NCBI GenBank assembly: GCA_017629455.1 | Contig: JAGBXE010000196.1 | Coordinates: forward strand, 1 to 6,168 | From: Kiritimatiellia bacterium | GTDB taxonomy: Bacteria; Verrucomicrobiota; Kiritimatiellia; RFP12; UBA1067 | Length of the DNA stretch: 6,168 nucleotides | Direction: 5' to 3' | Shown here: piece after piece, positions 1-5,829 of the stretch | Layout of the letters: every line of letters begins with the position of its first letter | How positions within the stretch are numbered: position 1 is the stretch's first letter | Program-made: the position numbers and the translations under genes | The notes under the pieces: generated by a model | What the model saw: the letters and a program-made list of their open reading frames with translations, nothing else | Databases searched by the model: none | What the model was told of the DNA's origin: nothing

Positions 1-1
1 C

Positions 2-439
2 AAGCCGTTTCGTCTAGTTAAATTCCGTTCAATGCTTGATGGCGTTGGGTCCGATGCCGAGCGCCTGACGCGCTTTGGGCGCTTTCTGCGCTCAACATCG
101 CTTGATGAACTACCAGAGTTATGGAATGTCATCAAAGGCGAGATGTCGCTTGTAGGCCCGCGTCCGTTGCCAGTACGCTATTTGCCGCGCTACACCGATG
201 AGCAACGCCGCCGCCTTGAAGTGCGCCCAGGTGTTACGGGGTTAGCGCAGATTAATGGCCGTAATCAGATTTCTTGGTCGGATAAGTTTCACTACGACCT
301 AGAATATGTCGAGCGTCAGTCGCTTTTACTTGATGTAAAAATTCTTCTTCTTACTGTCGGGAAGGTTCTTTTGCAGAGCGGAGTAAATAATTCTGAAAAT
401 GTAACGATGCCCGAATTTGACGGAGAAAGCCATGGGTGA
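2..439 (+). CDS. Phosphoglycosyl (sugar-phosphate) transferase, C-terminal part, gene cut by window edge
   Basis: This is the 3' part of a bacterial sugar transferase of the PglC/WcaJ/EpsL type. Such enzymes move a sugar phosphate from a UDP-sugar to undecaprenyl phosphate at the cytoplasmic membrane, the first step of capsule, exopolysaccharide or glycan assembly. The reading frame is open from base 2 and starts with KPFRLVKFRSM, a conserved stretch of the family, so the true start is upstream. The fragment has 145 residues. It shows the catalytic Asp-Glu pair in TSLDELPELWN (D35-E36 of the fragment), SLVGPRPL, RPGVTGLAQINGRN and YVERQSLLLDVKILLLT. The C-terminal TMPEF resembles the tail of short single-domain members. 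Family membership is firm; the sugar donor cannot be told from sequence. Its stop codon lies inside the start of the next gene, which suggests translational coupling. Confidence 0.95.
   Translation, partial: KPFRLVKFRSMLDGVGSDAERLTRFGRFLRSTSLDELPELWNVIKGEMSLVGPRPLPVRYLPRYTDEQRRRLEVRPGVTGLAQINGRNQISWSDKFHYDLEYVERQSLLLDVKILLLTVGKVLLQSGVNNSENVTMPEFDGESHG
421..425 (+). promoter_or_regulatory. Ribosome binding site of the phosphoribosyltransferase gene
   Basis: CGGAG lies 6 nt before the ATG at 432, inside the end of the preceding gene. It decides between this ATG and the upstream TTG at 417. Confidence 0.55.
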
Positions 440-989
440 GATTAGCAAGAACTATGTCACCGAGCGTTCTTATCAAGAAGATCAGTGGCGTTTGGCAGCT
501 CAAGTTCGCCGCGGCGGTTGGCGCCCCGACTGGATTGTTGGTTTGTGGCGCGGCGGAGCTTCTGTAGCTGTAAGCATCCATGAGTTTCTTAAAGCTACTG
601 GGTGGCCAGCAAAGCATATTCCTCTTAAATGCGGCAGCTACTCTGCAATTGCCTGCAATGAAGGAGCCGTTAAATTTACGCTCTTAAACGAGGTTCTCGC
701 GGCGTTTAACGAAGGCGAAAAGGTGCTCGTTGTCGATGATGTCTTTGATACAGGCAAAACAGCCAAGGCGCTTTTTGAACGCCTGGAGGCAAAAGGAGTA
801 GATTCGCGTTTTGCGTGTGTTTACTTTAAGCCTAAAAATAATTCTACATCAATGCGCCCTTATTATTTCGTAAACGAAATGGGCGAAGAGTGGCTCGTCT
901 TCCCGCATGAAATTGAAGGCCTTTCACTGGAGGAAGTGCGCCAAAAAAGCTCCGTTCTCGCAGAGCTTATTGACGGGCTAAAGAGCTAA
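432..989 (+). CDS. Phosphoribosyltransferase of the hypoxanthine/xanthine-guanine type
   Basis: A 185-residue cytoplasmic type I phosphoribosyltransferase. The PRPP-binding motif VLVVDDVFDTGKT lies at residues 98-110, with the paired acidic residues D102-D103. An earlier GLWRGG (37-42) fits the pyrophosphate loop, and EEWLVFPHE (152-160) resembles the C-terminal base-binding hood of Gpt-like enzymes. The length fits purine salvage enzymes that make nucleotides from PRPP and guanine, xanthine or hypoxanthine; the exact base is inferred, not shown. I chose the ATG at 432 because CGGAG at 421-425 sits 6 nt upstream. A TTG at 417 would add five residues but lacks such a site. The gene overlaps the end of the sugar transferase gene by 8 nt, so the two are probably co-transcribed although their functions look unrelated. 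Confidence 0.88.
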   Translation: MGEISKNYVTERSYQEDQWRLAAQVRRGGWRPDWIVGLWRGGASVAVSIHEFLKATGWPAKHIPLKCGSYSAIACNEGAVKFTLLNEVLAAFNEGEKVLVVDDVFDTGKTAKALFERLEAKGVDSRFACVYFKPKNNSTSMRPYYFVNEMGEEWLVFPHEIEGLSLEEVRQKSSVLAELIDGLKS

Positions 990-1000
990 AGAATTTTGAT

Positions 1001-1423
1001 TTAAAGAAGCCCGCGGTTACGAAGATTGCGCTGGGCTTTTTTATAAGCAATACGTGCTTCTATTTCGCTGCGAGAAGCAAGTGCTGCCGCGTTACGGCGA
1101 GTAAGAAAATCAGTCTGCCAGCTGCCATCGGGGTTTTGCGTGCGGATCATTTCTTGAACTGCATGTTCATCGCAGATTTCGGCAAGGCGGTACTCGTTTT
1201 GAGGCGCAGCATCTGCGCTTTTAACGGACGGCCTAAAGAAGAAAAACGATGAAAGGCCAACGGTCAGGATAATGGAAGCTGCTAAGAGAGAGTACCTCTT
1301 AAAAAAAGAAGAAACGCGGCTTTCCTCATTAAAGACAGGAACTGACCCAGCTTGAAGGCGCTTGACTACGGCGCGGTAGCCGGGGCCTAATTCCTGCAAT
1401 GTCATTTCAAGATCTTTCGTCAT
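1001..1423 (-). CDS. Small one-TM protein, putative sigma-factor regulator (anti-sigma-like)
   Basis: A 140-residue protein with a hydrophilic N-terminal part (1-43), one clear membrane segment at about 45-63 (YSLLAASIILTVGLSSFFFF region) and a C-terminal part that would lie in the periplasm. No zinc-type anti-sigma motif (HxxxCxxC) is present. Its role is inferred from position: the start overlaps the ECF-type sigma gene by 17 nt, the usual arrangement of a sigma and its membrane-bound inhibitor. The C-terminal part contains QNPDGSW (96-102), reminiscent of the QW repeat of alpha/alpha-toroid proteins, followed by a basic helical tail. The ATG at 1423 is favoured by AAGGA 8 nt upstream; ATG at 1405 is an alternative. 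It is the last gene of the minus-strand run. The protein is not recognised as a named family. Confidence 0.72.
   Translation of the reverse strand: MTKDLEMTLQELGPGYRAVVKRLQAGSVPVFNEESRVSSFFKRYSLLAASIILTVGLSSFFFFRPSVKSADAAPQNEYRLAEICDEHAVQEMIRTQNPDGSWQTDFLTRRNAAALASRSEIEARIAYKKAQRNLRNRGLL
1003..1042 (+). terminator. Probable intrinsic terminator of the plus-strand unit, inside the convergent gene
   Basis: A hairpin can form between AAAGAAGCCC (1003-1012) and GGGCTTTTTT (1033-1042), about ten pairs including one G-U. GCG at 1013-1015 can also pair with CGC at 1029-1031 inside the loop. The right arm runs into a six-T tract (1037-1042) followed by A. It begins 13 nt after the stop of the phosphoribosyltransferase gene and overlaps the last codons of the convergent minus-strand gene. 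In the other direction the T tract is interrupted (TTCTTTAA), so it may work weakly both ways. Structure was judged by eye, without a folding calculation. Confidence 0.55.
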
Positions 1424-1895
1424 CGAAAATTTCCTTCAGTTTCTTCAGTGCGTTTGACATTCTAGACTTGACTGTTCCGACCGGAATTTTTAAAAGACCG
1501 GCTATCTCGGCATAGGGCATATCGCAAAGAACGCCGAGTTCGACGACTTCGCGCAGAGGAAGCGACAACCGCGACAGAGCCCAAGTGACATCTTCACTGA
1601 CGCCCATGTTGGGTGTCACTTCAGTTGTCTGGCAATCAGCACCCCACGATTCTTCGCGCTGCGTGCGCCTTGTTTGGCGGCGTAACGCGTCGATTCTTAC
1701 TTGCCTTGCGATCAGAAACAGGAAGGTTGAGAGTTTCGCGTTAGGTTTGTATTTGCCGCGATATTTCCAAAGCCGCAAGTACGTTTCCTGAACTAGATCC
1801 TCGCCTTCATCATTTGAAACGCCCTGGCGGGCGAAAAAGTTCAGAAGATTTTTTTCCAGTTTGCGCGCCTGCGCTATCAAGTCGTCATCTGACAT
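1407..1895 (-). CDS. RNA polymerase sigma factor, ECF (sigma-70) type
   Basis: A 162-residue sigma factor with only the two regions of ECF members. Region 2 covers about 14-79, with EDLVQETYLRLW at 32-43 (core binding) and FLIARQVRIDALRR at 60-73 (-10 recognition). A linker of about 20 residues follows. Region 4 covers about 101-156, with LPLREVVELGVLCDMPYAEI and a helix-turn-helix IAGLLKIPVGTVKSRM that would read the -35 element. The start is placed at MSDDDLIAQ (1895), which overlaps the upstream CvpA-type gene by 11 nt. The frame stays open to 1976, but the extra N-terminus would overlap the CvpA gene far more and matches nothing. No Shine-Dalgarno site is visible, which fits translational coupling to the preceding gene. 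The following overlapping gene is its likely regulator. Target genes cannot be told from this window. Confidence 0.93.
   Translation of the reverse strand: MSDDDLIAQARKLEKNLLNFFARQGVSNDEGEDLVQETYLRLWKYRGKYKPNAKLSTFLFLIARQVRIDALRRQTRRTQREESWGADCQTTEVTPNMGVSEDVTWALSRLSLPLREVVELGVLCDMPYAEIAGLLKIPVGTVKSRMSNALKKLKEIFDDERS
1432..1436 (-). promoter_or_regulatory. Ribosome binding site of the one-TM regulator gene
   Basis: AAGGA on the minus strand lies 8 nt before the ATG at 1423 and inside the end of the sigma gene. It supports the overlapping start over the internal ATG at 1405. Confidence 0.5.
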
Positions 1896-2289
1896 ATGAT
1901 ACAACGGCGCTTGCAATCGAAGAAAGTTCGGTGTGGAAGCCTGTCCACGCCCATATAAAAGGAATGGCAGACCCAAATATAGCGCCTAGAATGGCTCCGA
2001 AAATCGCGTCGGACGGCTGCGCAAGAAGCTTGTTCACGAGCTTTTTAACGATAAGCCTTACTATCCCGAACGACAAAAGTACGAGAATAAGAACAACTGC
2101 GCCGCGCGCCCAGAGCGCATTGATAAACGACGCGGAAAAAGGCCAGGAAAAAAGCCCTACAACTATTGATGAGGCGGCGGCAAGAAGAAATGCAAGGGTA
2201 CCCGAGAACCCGCGGAAAAGGCCCGTCACCATTGCGATGATTGCAATGGCGCACAAAACGTAGTCGGCAGGTTGAAGGACTAGTTGCAT
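1885..2289 (-). CDS. CvpA-family inner-membrane protein
   Basis: A 134-residue protein with about four hydrophobic segments (roughly 8-25, 29-48, 62-82 and 96-116). It has the family hallmarks: an N-terminal D9 before a membrane helix, GLFRGFSGTLAFL at 23-35, and a late SDAIFGAILGAIFGSAIPF at 93-111 that resembles the family pattern of an Asp followed by a Gly-rich helix. Family members sit in the cytoplasmic membrane; the founding member is needed for colicin V production and others affect envelope integrity, but the molecular activity is not settled. The gene starts 6 nt after the TPR lipoprotein gene and overlaps the sigma gene by 11 nt, so it belongs to the same transcript. The product is slightly shorter than the roughly 160-residue enterobacterial form. 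Confidence 0.8.
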   Translation of the reverse strand: MQLVLQPADYVLCAIAIIAMVTGLFRGFSGTLAFLLAAASSIVVGLFSWPFSASFINALWARGAVVLILVLLSFGIVRLIVKKLVNKLLAQPSDAIFGAILGAIFGSAIPFIWAWTGFHTELSSIASAVVSYVR

Positions 2290-2295
2290 CGTAAA

Positions 2296-3429
2296 TTACT
2301 TGTTTTTTATCGAGAGTGATTCGCGGTAGAGCTGGTATGCGCGCGAGACGCTTTTTGGAGTGCCGGTTTTCCACATCGCGCGGATAAGCCCATCGATGCA
2401 TTGAATTGATGCGGGGCTTGCGGCAATAGCGCGCGAGAAGATTTCGAGTGACTGTGCATGGTAGTTCATGCTTGCTGCAAGTTCGCCGGCAGTCACGAAA
2501 GTTTGAATCGCCCCAGGCCTCAACGAGCAGGCGTTTCTGTAGCTTTCAAGCGCTTTTCTGCGGCCTTCCTTAGTCTTGTCGGTTTTAAGGAGCGCCTTTG
2601 CGAGCCCTAAAGAAGCAGGGTACGAAAGGGGATCTGCGCTAGTGGCTTTTTTGTATTCGCTAATCGCGAGAGTATATTGGCCTTTCTTCCAGTGCGCTTC
2701 GGCTTTTGCTAATGCTGCCGCGCTTGCTGCGCTATCGCGCTTAGATACGCCTGCGCGGTTTGCTGTTTCACGCGCAATAAGTTCTTTAAGAGCAGGAATA
2801 ACCGAACGCTGCACTCTCTGGACGCGCGGGCTTGCGGAAGTTTCAAGGCGCACGAAAATATCAAACTGCTCAAGAGCTGCTTCATTGTAGCCGAAATCGC
2901 GGTAGACAAGCCCAAGGTGATACCACGCTGCTGCATTCATGCGGTCGAAACGTATGGCGCGCATAAATGCAATGCGAGCGAGATGTAAGTCGGACTCGCG
3001 CGCCATTTCAACTACGCCTATCCCCGCCCAGCCTTGCGCGCGCAGTTGCGCGGAAAGTTTTGTGTCGTCGGCTATAGATTTGAATAACTCGTACGATCTT
3101 TCATATTCTTTAGCGTGCCATAAGATATGGGCTTGAACAAGCTTTACATCGACATCGTCGGGCGACGCGCTTATTGCGCTCTTAATAATTTCGCCGGCGT
3201 CGGTGAGATTACCGAGATCTAATTTGACGCGTGCTAAAAGGAGTATCGCATCGACATTTTCGGGTTTGATTTCAAGGCTTGCGGTGAGGAGCTTTTCTGC
3301 TCGCGTAAGATCGTTGAGTTCGTATGCCTGGCGAGCGAGAGTTAGTTCTTTACTGCCGTCGCCTGGACCACATCCAATAAGACCTGTGATGAGCGAGACT
3401 AAAGCGAGCTTCGCGATTCTTATTTTCAT
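2296..3429 (-). CDS. TPR-repeat lipoprotein
   Basis: A 377-residue protein that begins with a lipoprotein signal: basic MKIRIAK, a hydrophobic core and the lipobox LIGC ending at Cys20. It should therefore be lipidated and anchored to a membrane on the outer side. The rest is built from helical TPR-like repeats. Clear ones lie near 27-57 (ARQAYELNDLTRAEKLL), 60-91, 168-196 (WYHLGLVYRDFGYNEAALEQ), 240-268 (AEAHWKKGQYTLAISEYKKA) and 308-340, with typical A/G/Y and Pro positions. TPR proteins mediate protein contacts; partner and task cannot be read from sequence. The start is supported by the signal peptide, while the ribosome site (GGTAAA) is poor. It follows rhaA by 35 nt and precedes the CvpA-type gene by 6 nt, suggesting an envelope function linked to CvpA and the sigma pair. 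Confidence 0.88.
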   Translation of the reverse strand: MKIRIAKLALVSLITGLIGCGPGDGSKELTLARQAYELNDLTRAEKLLTASLEIKPENVDAILLLARVKLDLGNLTDAGEIIKSAISASPDDVDVKLVQAHILWHAKEYERSYELFKSIADDTKLSAQLRAQGWAGIGVVEMARESDLHLARIAFMRAIRFDRMNAAAWYHLGLVYRDFGYNEAALEQFDIFVRLETSASPRVQRVQRSVIPALKELIARETANRAGVSKRDSAASAAALAKAEAHWKKGQYTLAISEYKKATSADPLSYPASLGLAKALLKTDKTKEGRRKALESYRNACSLRPGAIQTFVTAGELAASMNYHAQSLEIFSRAIAASPASIQCIDGLIRAMWKTGTPKSVSRAYQLYRESLSIKNK

Positions 3430-3464
3430 TTTACCGAATTGTTACAGATGGTTAGAAAGTTGAC

Positions 3465-4700
3465 TTACCGTTTGAGTAGCACGTCGCGCTCATACTTGTT
3501 TACGGCATCGAGCCATTTTTCGCCAGACTCAGTTTTGGCGCGGCGGCAGAATTCAGCCCAAACTTCGCCGAAGGGATAATTCTTGTATTCTTCCTGGAGG
3601 ACAAGCTGCTTTGTGAAATCGCCCTGCTCCTGCATAAGGCGCAGAGAATCCCACGGCATAAGCATAGCCTTAAGAAGCTCTTTCTGCATATTGCGCATAC
3701 CGAGAACCCAAGCTGCAACGCGGTTTATCGATGCGTCGAAGTAATCTAGCGCAATGATGAAATTGCCAAGCCCCATCTTGACCATTTCCTGTGCGGCAGC
3801 GCGCAGATCGTCGTTCTGGCGGATGACGTGGTCGGAATCCCAGCGGACAGGGCGTGAGATGTGGAAAGCAACCTTTCCAAATGTCATAAGGAAGGAGCTG
3901 ATTTTGTCGGCTACGGATTCCGACAGGTGGAAGTGCCCCATATCGAGGAGCGCGAGAATGCCGCGCTTCATGGCGTAGCCCATCACAAATTCGTGCGAGG
4001 CTACGGTGTAGCTTTCTACGCCGATTCCGAAAAGCTTCGATTCAAGAAAAGGAATGACGGCTTTCTTGTCGTAGCTAGTTTTAAAGATTTTATCTAGCGA
4101 TTCGGCCATGCGAAGGCGTGGGCCAAGGCGATCGGAAGGTTCGTCTTTGTAGCCGTCGGGCATCCAGAAGTTAATTCCGCATGGGCTTTTCAGTTCCTTG
4201 CCGAAGTACTCAGCGATCTTAAGGCATTGAATACCGTGCTTAATCCAAAAATTACGTATTTTGGGATCGGGCGATGAAAGTGTAAGGCCGTCTTTTACAT
4301 TCGCGTGAGAGAAGAATGTCGGGTTAAAGTCGAGCTTGACGCCGTTTTTCTTGGCCCATTTTACCCAAGGCTCGAAATTCTTGGTTGAAAGCTTATCGCG
4401 GTCGTCAACTTTGCCTTCGTGAATCCCATAGCAGGCGTGCAGATTGACGCGGTGTTTGCCCGGAATAAGCGAAAGCGCAAATTCCAAATCGGCCATAAGC
4501 TCCTGGGCTGTGCGCGCCTTTCCTGGGTAGTTGCCGGTTGTGGCTATGCCGCCCGAAGCGCCGCCTGTTGACTCAAACCCACCGACGTCGTCGCCCTGCC
4601 AGCAATGTAGGCTTATTGAAACTTTATTGAGAGCCTTGATTGCCTTTTCAGTATCGACCCCGATTGCCGCGTAGGCGCGTTTGGCTTCGTTGTAGCCCAT
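3465..4700 (-). CDS. rhaA: L-rhamnose isomerase
   Basis: A 411-residue cytoplasmic TIM-barrel enzyme that interconverts L-rhamnose and L-rhamnulose, the first step of rhamnose breakdown (EC 5.3.1.14). It matches the remembered E. coli RhaA (419 residues) nearly end to end: HCWQGDD at 32-38, TGNYPGKAR at 55-63, LDFNPTFFSH at 123-132, VESKLFGIG-like ESKLFGIGVESYTV from E220, LDMGHFH at 252-258, HISRPVRWDSDHV at 280-292 and ALDYFDASINR at 317-327. Residues in the positions of the metal ligands are all present: E220, D253, H256, H280, D288, D290 and D319. The start is well supported by AAAGGA 6 nt upstream. The gene is 33 nt after the phosphatidyltransferase gene and 35 nt before the TPR gene. 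No rhamnulokinase, aldolase or transporter gene is in view, which is unusual for rhaA. Confidence 0.97.
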   Translation of the reverse strand: MGYNEAKRAYAAIGVDTEKAIKALNKVSISLHCWQGDDVGGFESTGGASGGIATTGNYPGKARTAQELMADLEFALSLIPGKHRVNLHACYGIHEGKVDDRDKLSTKNFEPWVKWAKKNGVKLDFNPTFFSHANVKDGLTLSSPDPKIRNFWIKHGIQCLKIAEYFGKELKSPCGINFWMPDGYKDEPSDRLGPRLRMAESLDKIFKTSYDKKAVIPFLESKLFGIGVESYTVASHEFVMGYAMKRGILALLDMGHFHLSESVADKISSFLMTFGKVAFHISRPVRWDSDHVIRQNDDLRAAAQEMVKMGLGNFIIALDYFDASINRVAAWVLGMRNMQKELLKAMLMPWDSLRLMQEQGDFTKQLVLQEEYKNYPFGEVWAEFCRRAKTESGEKWLDAVNKYERDVLLKR

Positions 4701-4706
4701 GGTAAT

Positions 4707-4712
4707 TCCTTT
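4707..4712 (-). promoter_or_regulatory. Ribosome binding site of rhaA
   Basis: AAAGGA on the minus strand, 6 nt before the ATG at 4700. It is among the clearest ribosome sites in the minus-strand run and fixes the start of rhaA. Confidence 0.6.
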
Positions 4713-4733
4713 CGTTGCTGAGAGCTTTGATTT

Positions 4734-5381
4734 TCAGCGCTTGATCGCTTGTTTTAGGTATGGTAGATATGCAACAGTGTATGAGCGCAAACTCCACAAT
4801 GTAAGGAGCGCTAGAAGCGCTTCTACTGCGTAGCAAGAAATAAGCCACGGCCAATGCCATGAAACTGGTGCAAGCTTGTGCATGCAGCAGTAGGCATAGA
4901 TCCAGCCGGCGCAAGGAAATGAAAGCGCAGTGCGTACTTTGCCAAGCCACATAGCAGCTACATCGGCGCCGTACATTGCACCAATGGAGCGCATAAATGT
5001 AACCCATGTGTCGCGGAGCATGTATAGAACGGTAAAGCCGAGCATGGCAAGACCGTGGATTTGCGACTCGCCTTGATGCATAATCTGCCACGTAAGAGTA
5101 GGAAAGACAATGATGTAAAATATCTTGTCCATCAATGGGTCGGCCATTTTCCCGAGAGAAGAAACAACGCCCCATTTGCGCGCCAAGGCTCCGTCCCAAG
5201 CATCGGTAAGGCCCGATAGGAGCATTAAAAGCCCGGCTGCGCAGGCCATCATTACCGCGCCTGACGATTGATGGTCGGGCATAAATTCGTGGGCGATAGC
5301 TAGGCCTAGCCAGCCAAAAATCAGCGGTACGCGCGCAAATGTGAGCGCGTTTACCGCTGCATATTGCATTTTCTTTGTCAC
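4734..5381 (-). CDS. CDP-alcohol phosphatidyltransferase, resembling phosphatidylglycerophosphate synthase
   Basis: A 215-residue polytopic membrane enzyme. It carries the full family signature D-x2-DG-x2-AR-x8-G-x3-D-x3-D at D60, D63-G64, A67-R68, G77, D81 and D85, which binds the metal and CDP group. Five or six hydrophobic segments surround it. A later stretch with RDTWVTFMRS (123-132) and LGKVRTAL (146-153) recalls the RE...R and GK.KT pattern of PgsA, so transfer of a phosphatidyl group from CDP-diacylglycerol to glycerol 3-phosphate is the best guess. A related acceptor cannot be excluded. The start is uncertain: GTG at 5381 lies 4 nt after the zinc-ribbon stop, while ATG at 5369 would remove four residues. 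Neither has a good ribosome site, which suits coupling to the preceding gene. Confidence 0.9.
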   Translation of the reverse strand: MTKKMQYAAVNALTFARVPLIFGWLGLAIAHEFMPDHQSSGAVMMACAAGLLMLLSGLTDAWDGALARKWGVVSSLGKMADPLMDKIFYIIVFPTLTWQIMHQGESQIHGLAMLGFTVLYMLRDTWVTFMRSIGAMYGADVAAMWLGKVRTALSFPCAGWIYAYCCMHKLAPVSWHWPWLISCYAVEALLALLTLWSLRSYTVAYLPYLKQAIKR

Positions 5382-5385
5382 GGTG

Positions 5386-5754
5386 TTACGACAAGCCCTC
5401 CGCGATAACCTCTTGCATTATGCCGAGCGTTTCTTGGAGTTGCACGAGGCGCGCTTTGAGAGCTTCGATTTTAAGCTCAGCTTTTTGATAGTTGCGGCGA
5501 GTTGCGAAAAGCTGCTTGAGAATCTCGCCTGGATCAAGATCGAGGTCGGCAAGCTCCATCCCGTCGGGAATTGGAACGAGCGAACGCTGCCCGCAAGAAG
5601 TGCAGGTTATCTGCAGACCTGCGCCGCGGTAATCAATGACGAGATTCTTGCCGCAGTGCGGACAGTCAAAGACAATATCCGTGTCGCGGATTTCGGCTTC
5701 GTCGGCATTTTCTCTCACTGTGGCATCAGTTTCTTCGTATTGTTCTTCGATCAT
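5386..5754 (-). CDS. Zinc-ribbon protein with C-terminal coiled coil, function unknown
   Basis: A 122-residue soluble protein in three parts. An acidic N-terminus (1-27) is rich in Glu and Asp. A zinc ribbon follows, with CPHC (C31, C34) and CTSC (C51, C54) separated by 16 residues. After an acidic linker (DGMELADLDLDPGEI, 64-78) a charged helix at about 80-117 has a heptad-like pattern (ALKARLVQLQETLGIM) that suggests a coiled coil. No enzyme domain is visible; a role in binding protein or nucleic acid is only a guess. I prefer the ATG at 5754 because GGAGGG lies 7 nt upstream; an ATG at 5769 would add five residues and would itself overlap that site. It is the first gene of the minus-strand run, with a promoter-like element upstream, and ends 4 nt before the phosphatidyltransferase start. 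Confidence 0.82.
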   Translation of the reverse strand: MIEEQYEETDATVRENADEAEIRDTDIVFDCPHCGKNLVIDYRGAGLQITCTSCGQRSLVPIPDGMELADLDLDPGEILKQLFATRRNYQKAELKIEALKARLVQLQETLGIMQEVIAEGLS

Positions 5755-5761
5755 TGATCCA

Positions 5762-5767
5762 CCCTCC
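5762..5767 (-). promoter_or_regulatory. Ribosome binding site of the zinc-ribbon gene
   Basis: GGAGGG on the minus strand, 7 nt before the ATG at 5754. It overlaps the alternative ATG at 5769, which argues for the shorter protein. Confidence 0.6.
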
Positions 5768-5782
5768 ATTTTAAGTACCGTG

Positions 5783-5791
5783 AGTATATCA
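5783..5791 (-). promoter_or_regulatory. Probable extended -10 promoter element for the zinc-ribbon to anti-sigma gene run
   Basis: TGATATACT on the minus strand fits an extended -10 (TGnTATACT, one base from TATAAT). It lies 28 nt before the preferred ATG. A -35 hexamer at 17 nt spacing would be TTCCCT, a poor match. The same nine bases occur upstream of the neighbouring gene at 6127-6135, which strengthens the call. Confidence 0.45.
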
Positions 5792-5829
5792 AAAGAATAG
5801 GTAATAGGGAAGAGGGAAACGCTTCGCTG

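Noticed and set aside
1896..1976. Upstream extension of the sigma factor to a start at 1976
   Set aside because: The extra 27 residues lie wholly inside the CvpA gene and fit no sigma region; MSDDD at 1895 gives the usual ECF length.
1814..2263. Plus-strand open frame of 149 codons
   Set aside because: It is antisense to the CvpA and sigma genes, has a composition without domain pattern, and no ribosome site. The minus-strand genes explain this region.
2045..2401. Minus-strand open frame of 118 codons across the TPR/CvpA junction
   Set aside because: It is an out-of-frame shadow of both genes, with no recognisable motif.
4648..5199. Minus-strand open frame of 183 codons overlapping the phosphatidyltransferase gene
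   Set aside because: It is a shifted frame of that gene, rich in Cys, Arg, Ser and His in a way typical of shadow frames, and the real frame carries a full enzyme signature.
5341..5757. Plus-strand open frame of 138 codons
   Set aside because: It is antisense to the zinc-ribbon gene, whose cysteine pairs and ribosome site are convincing.
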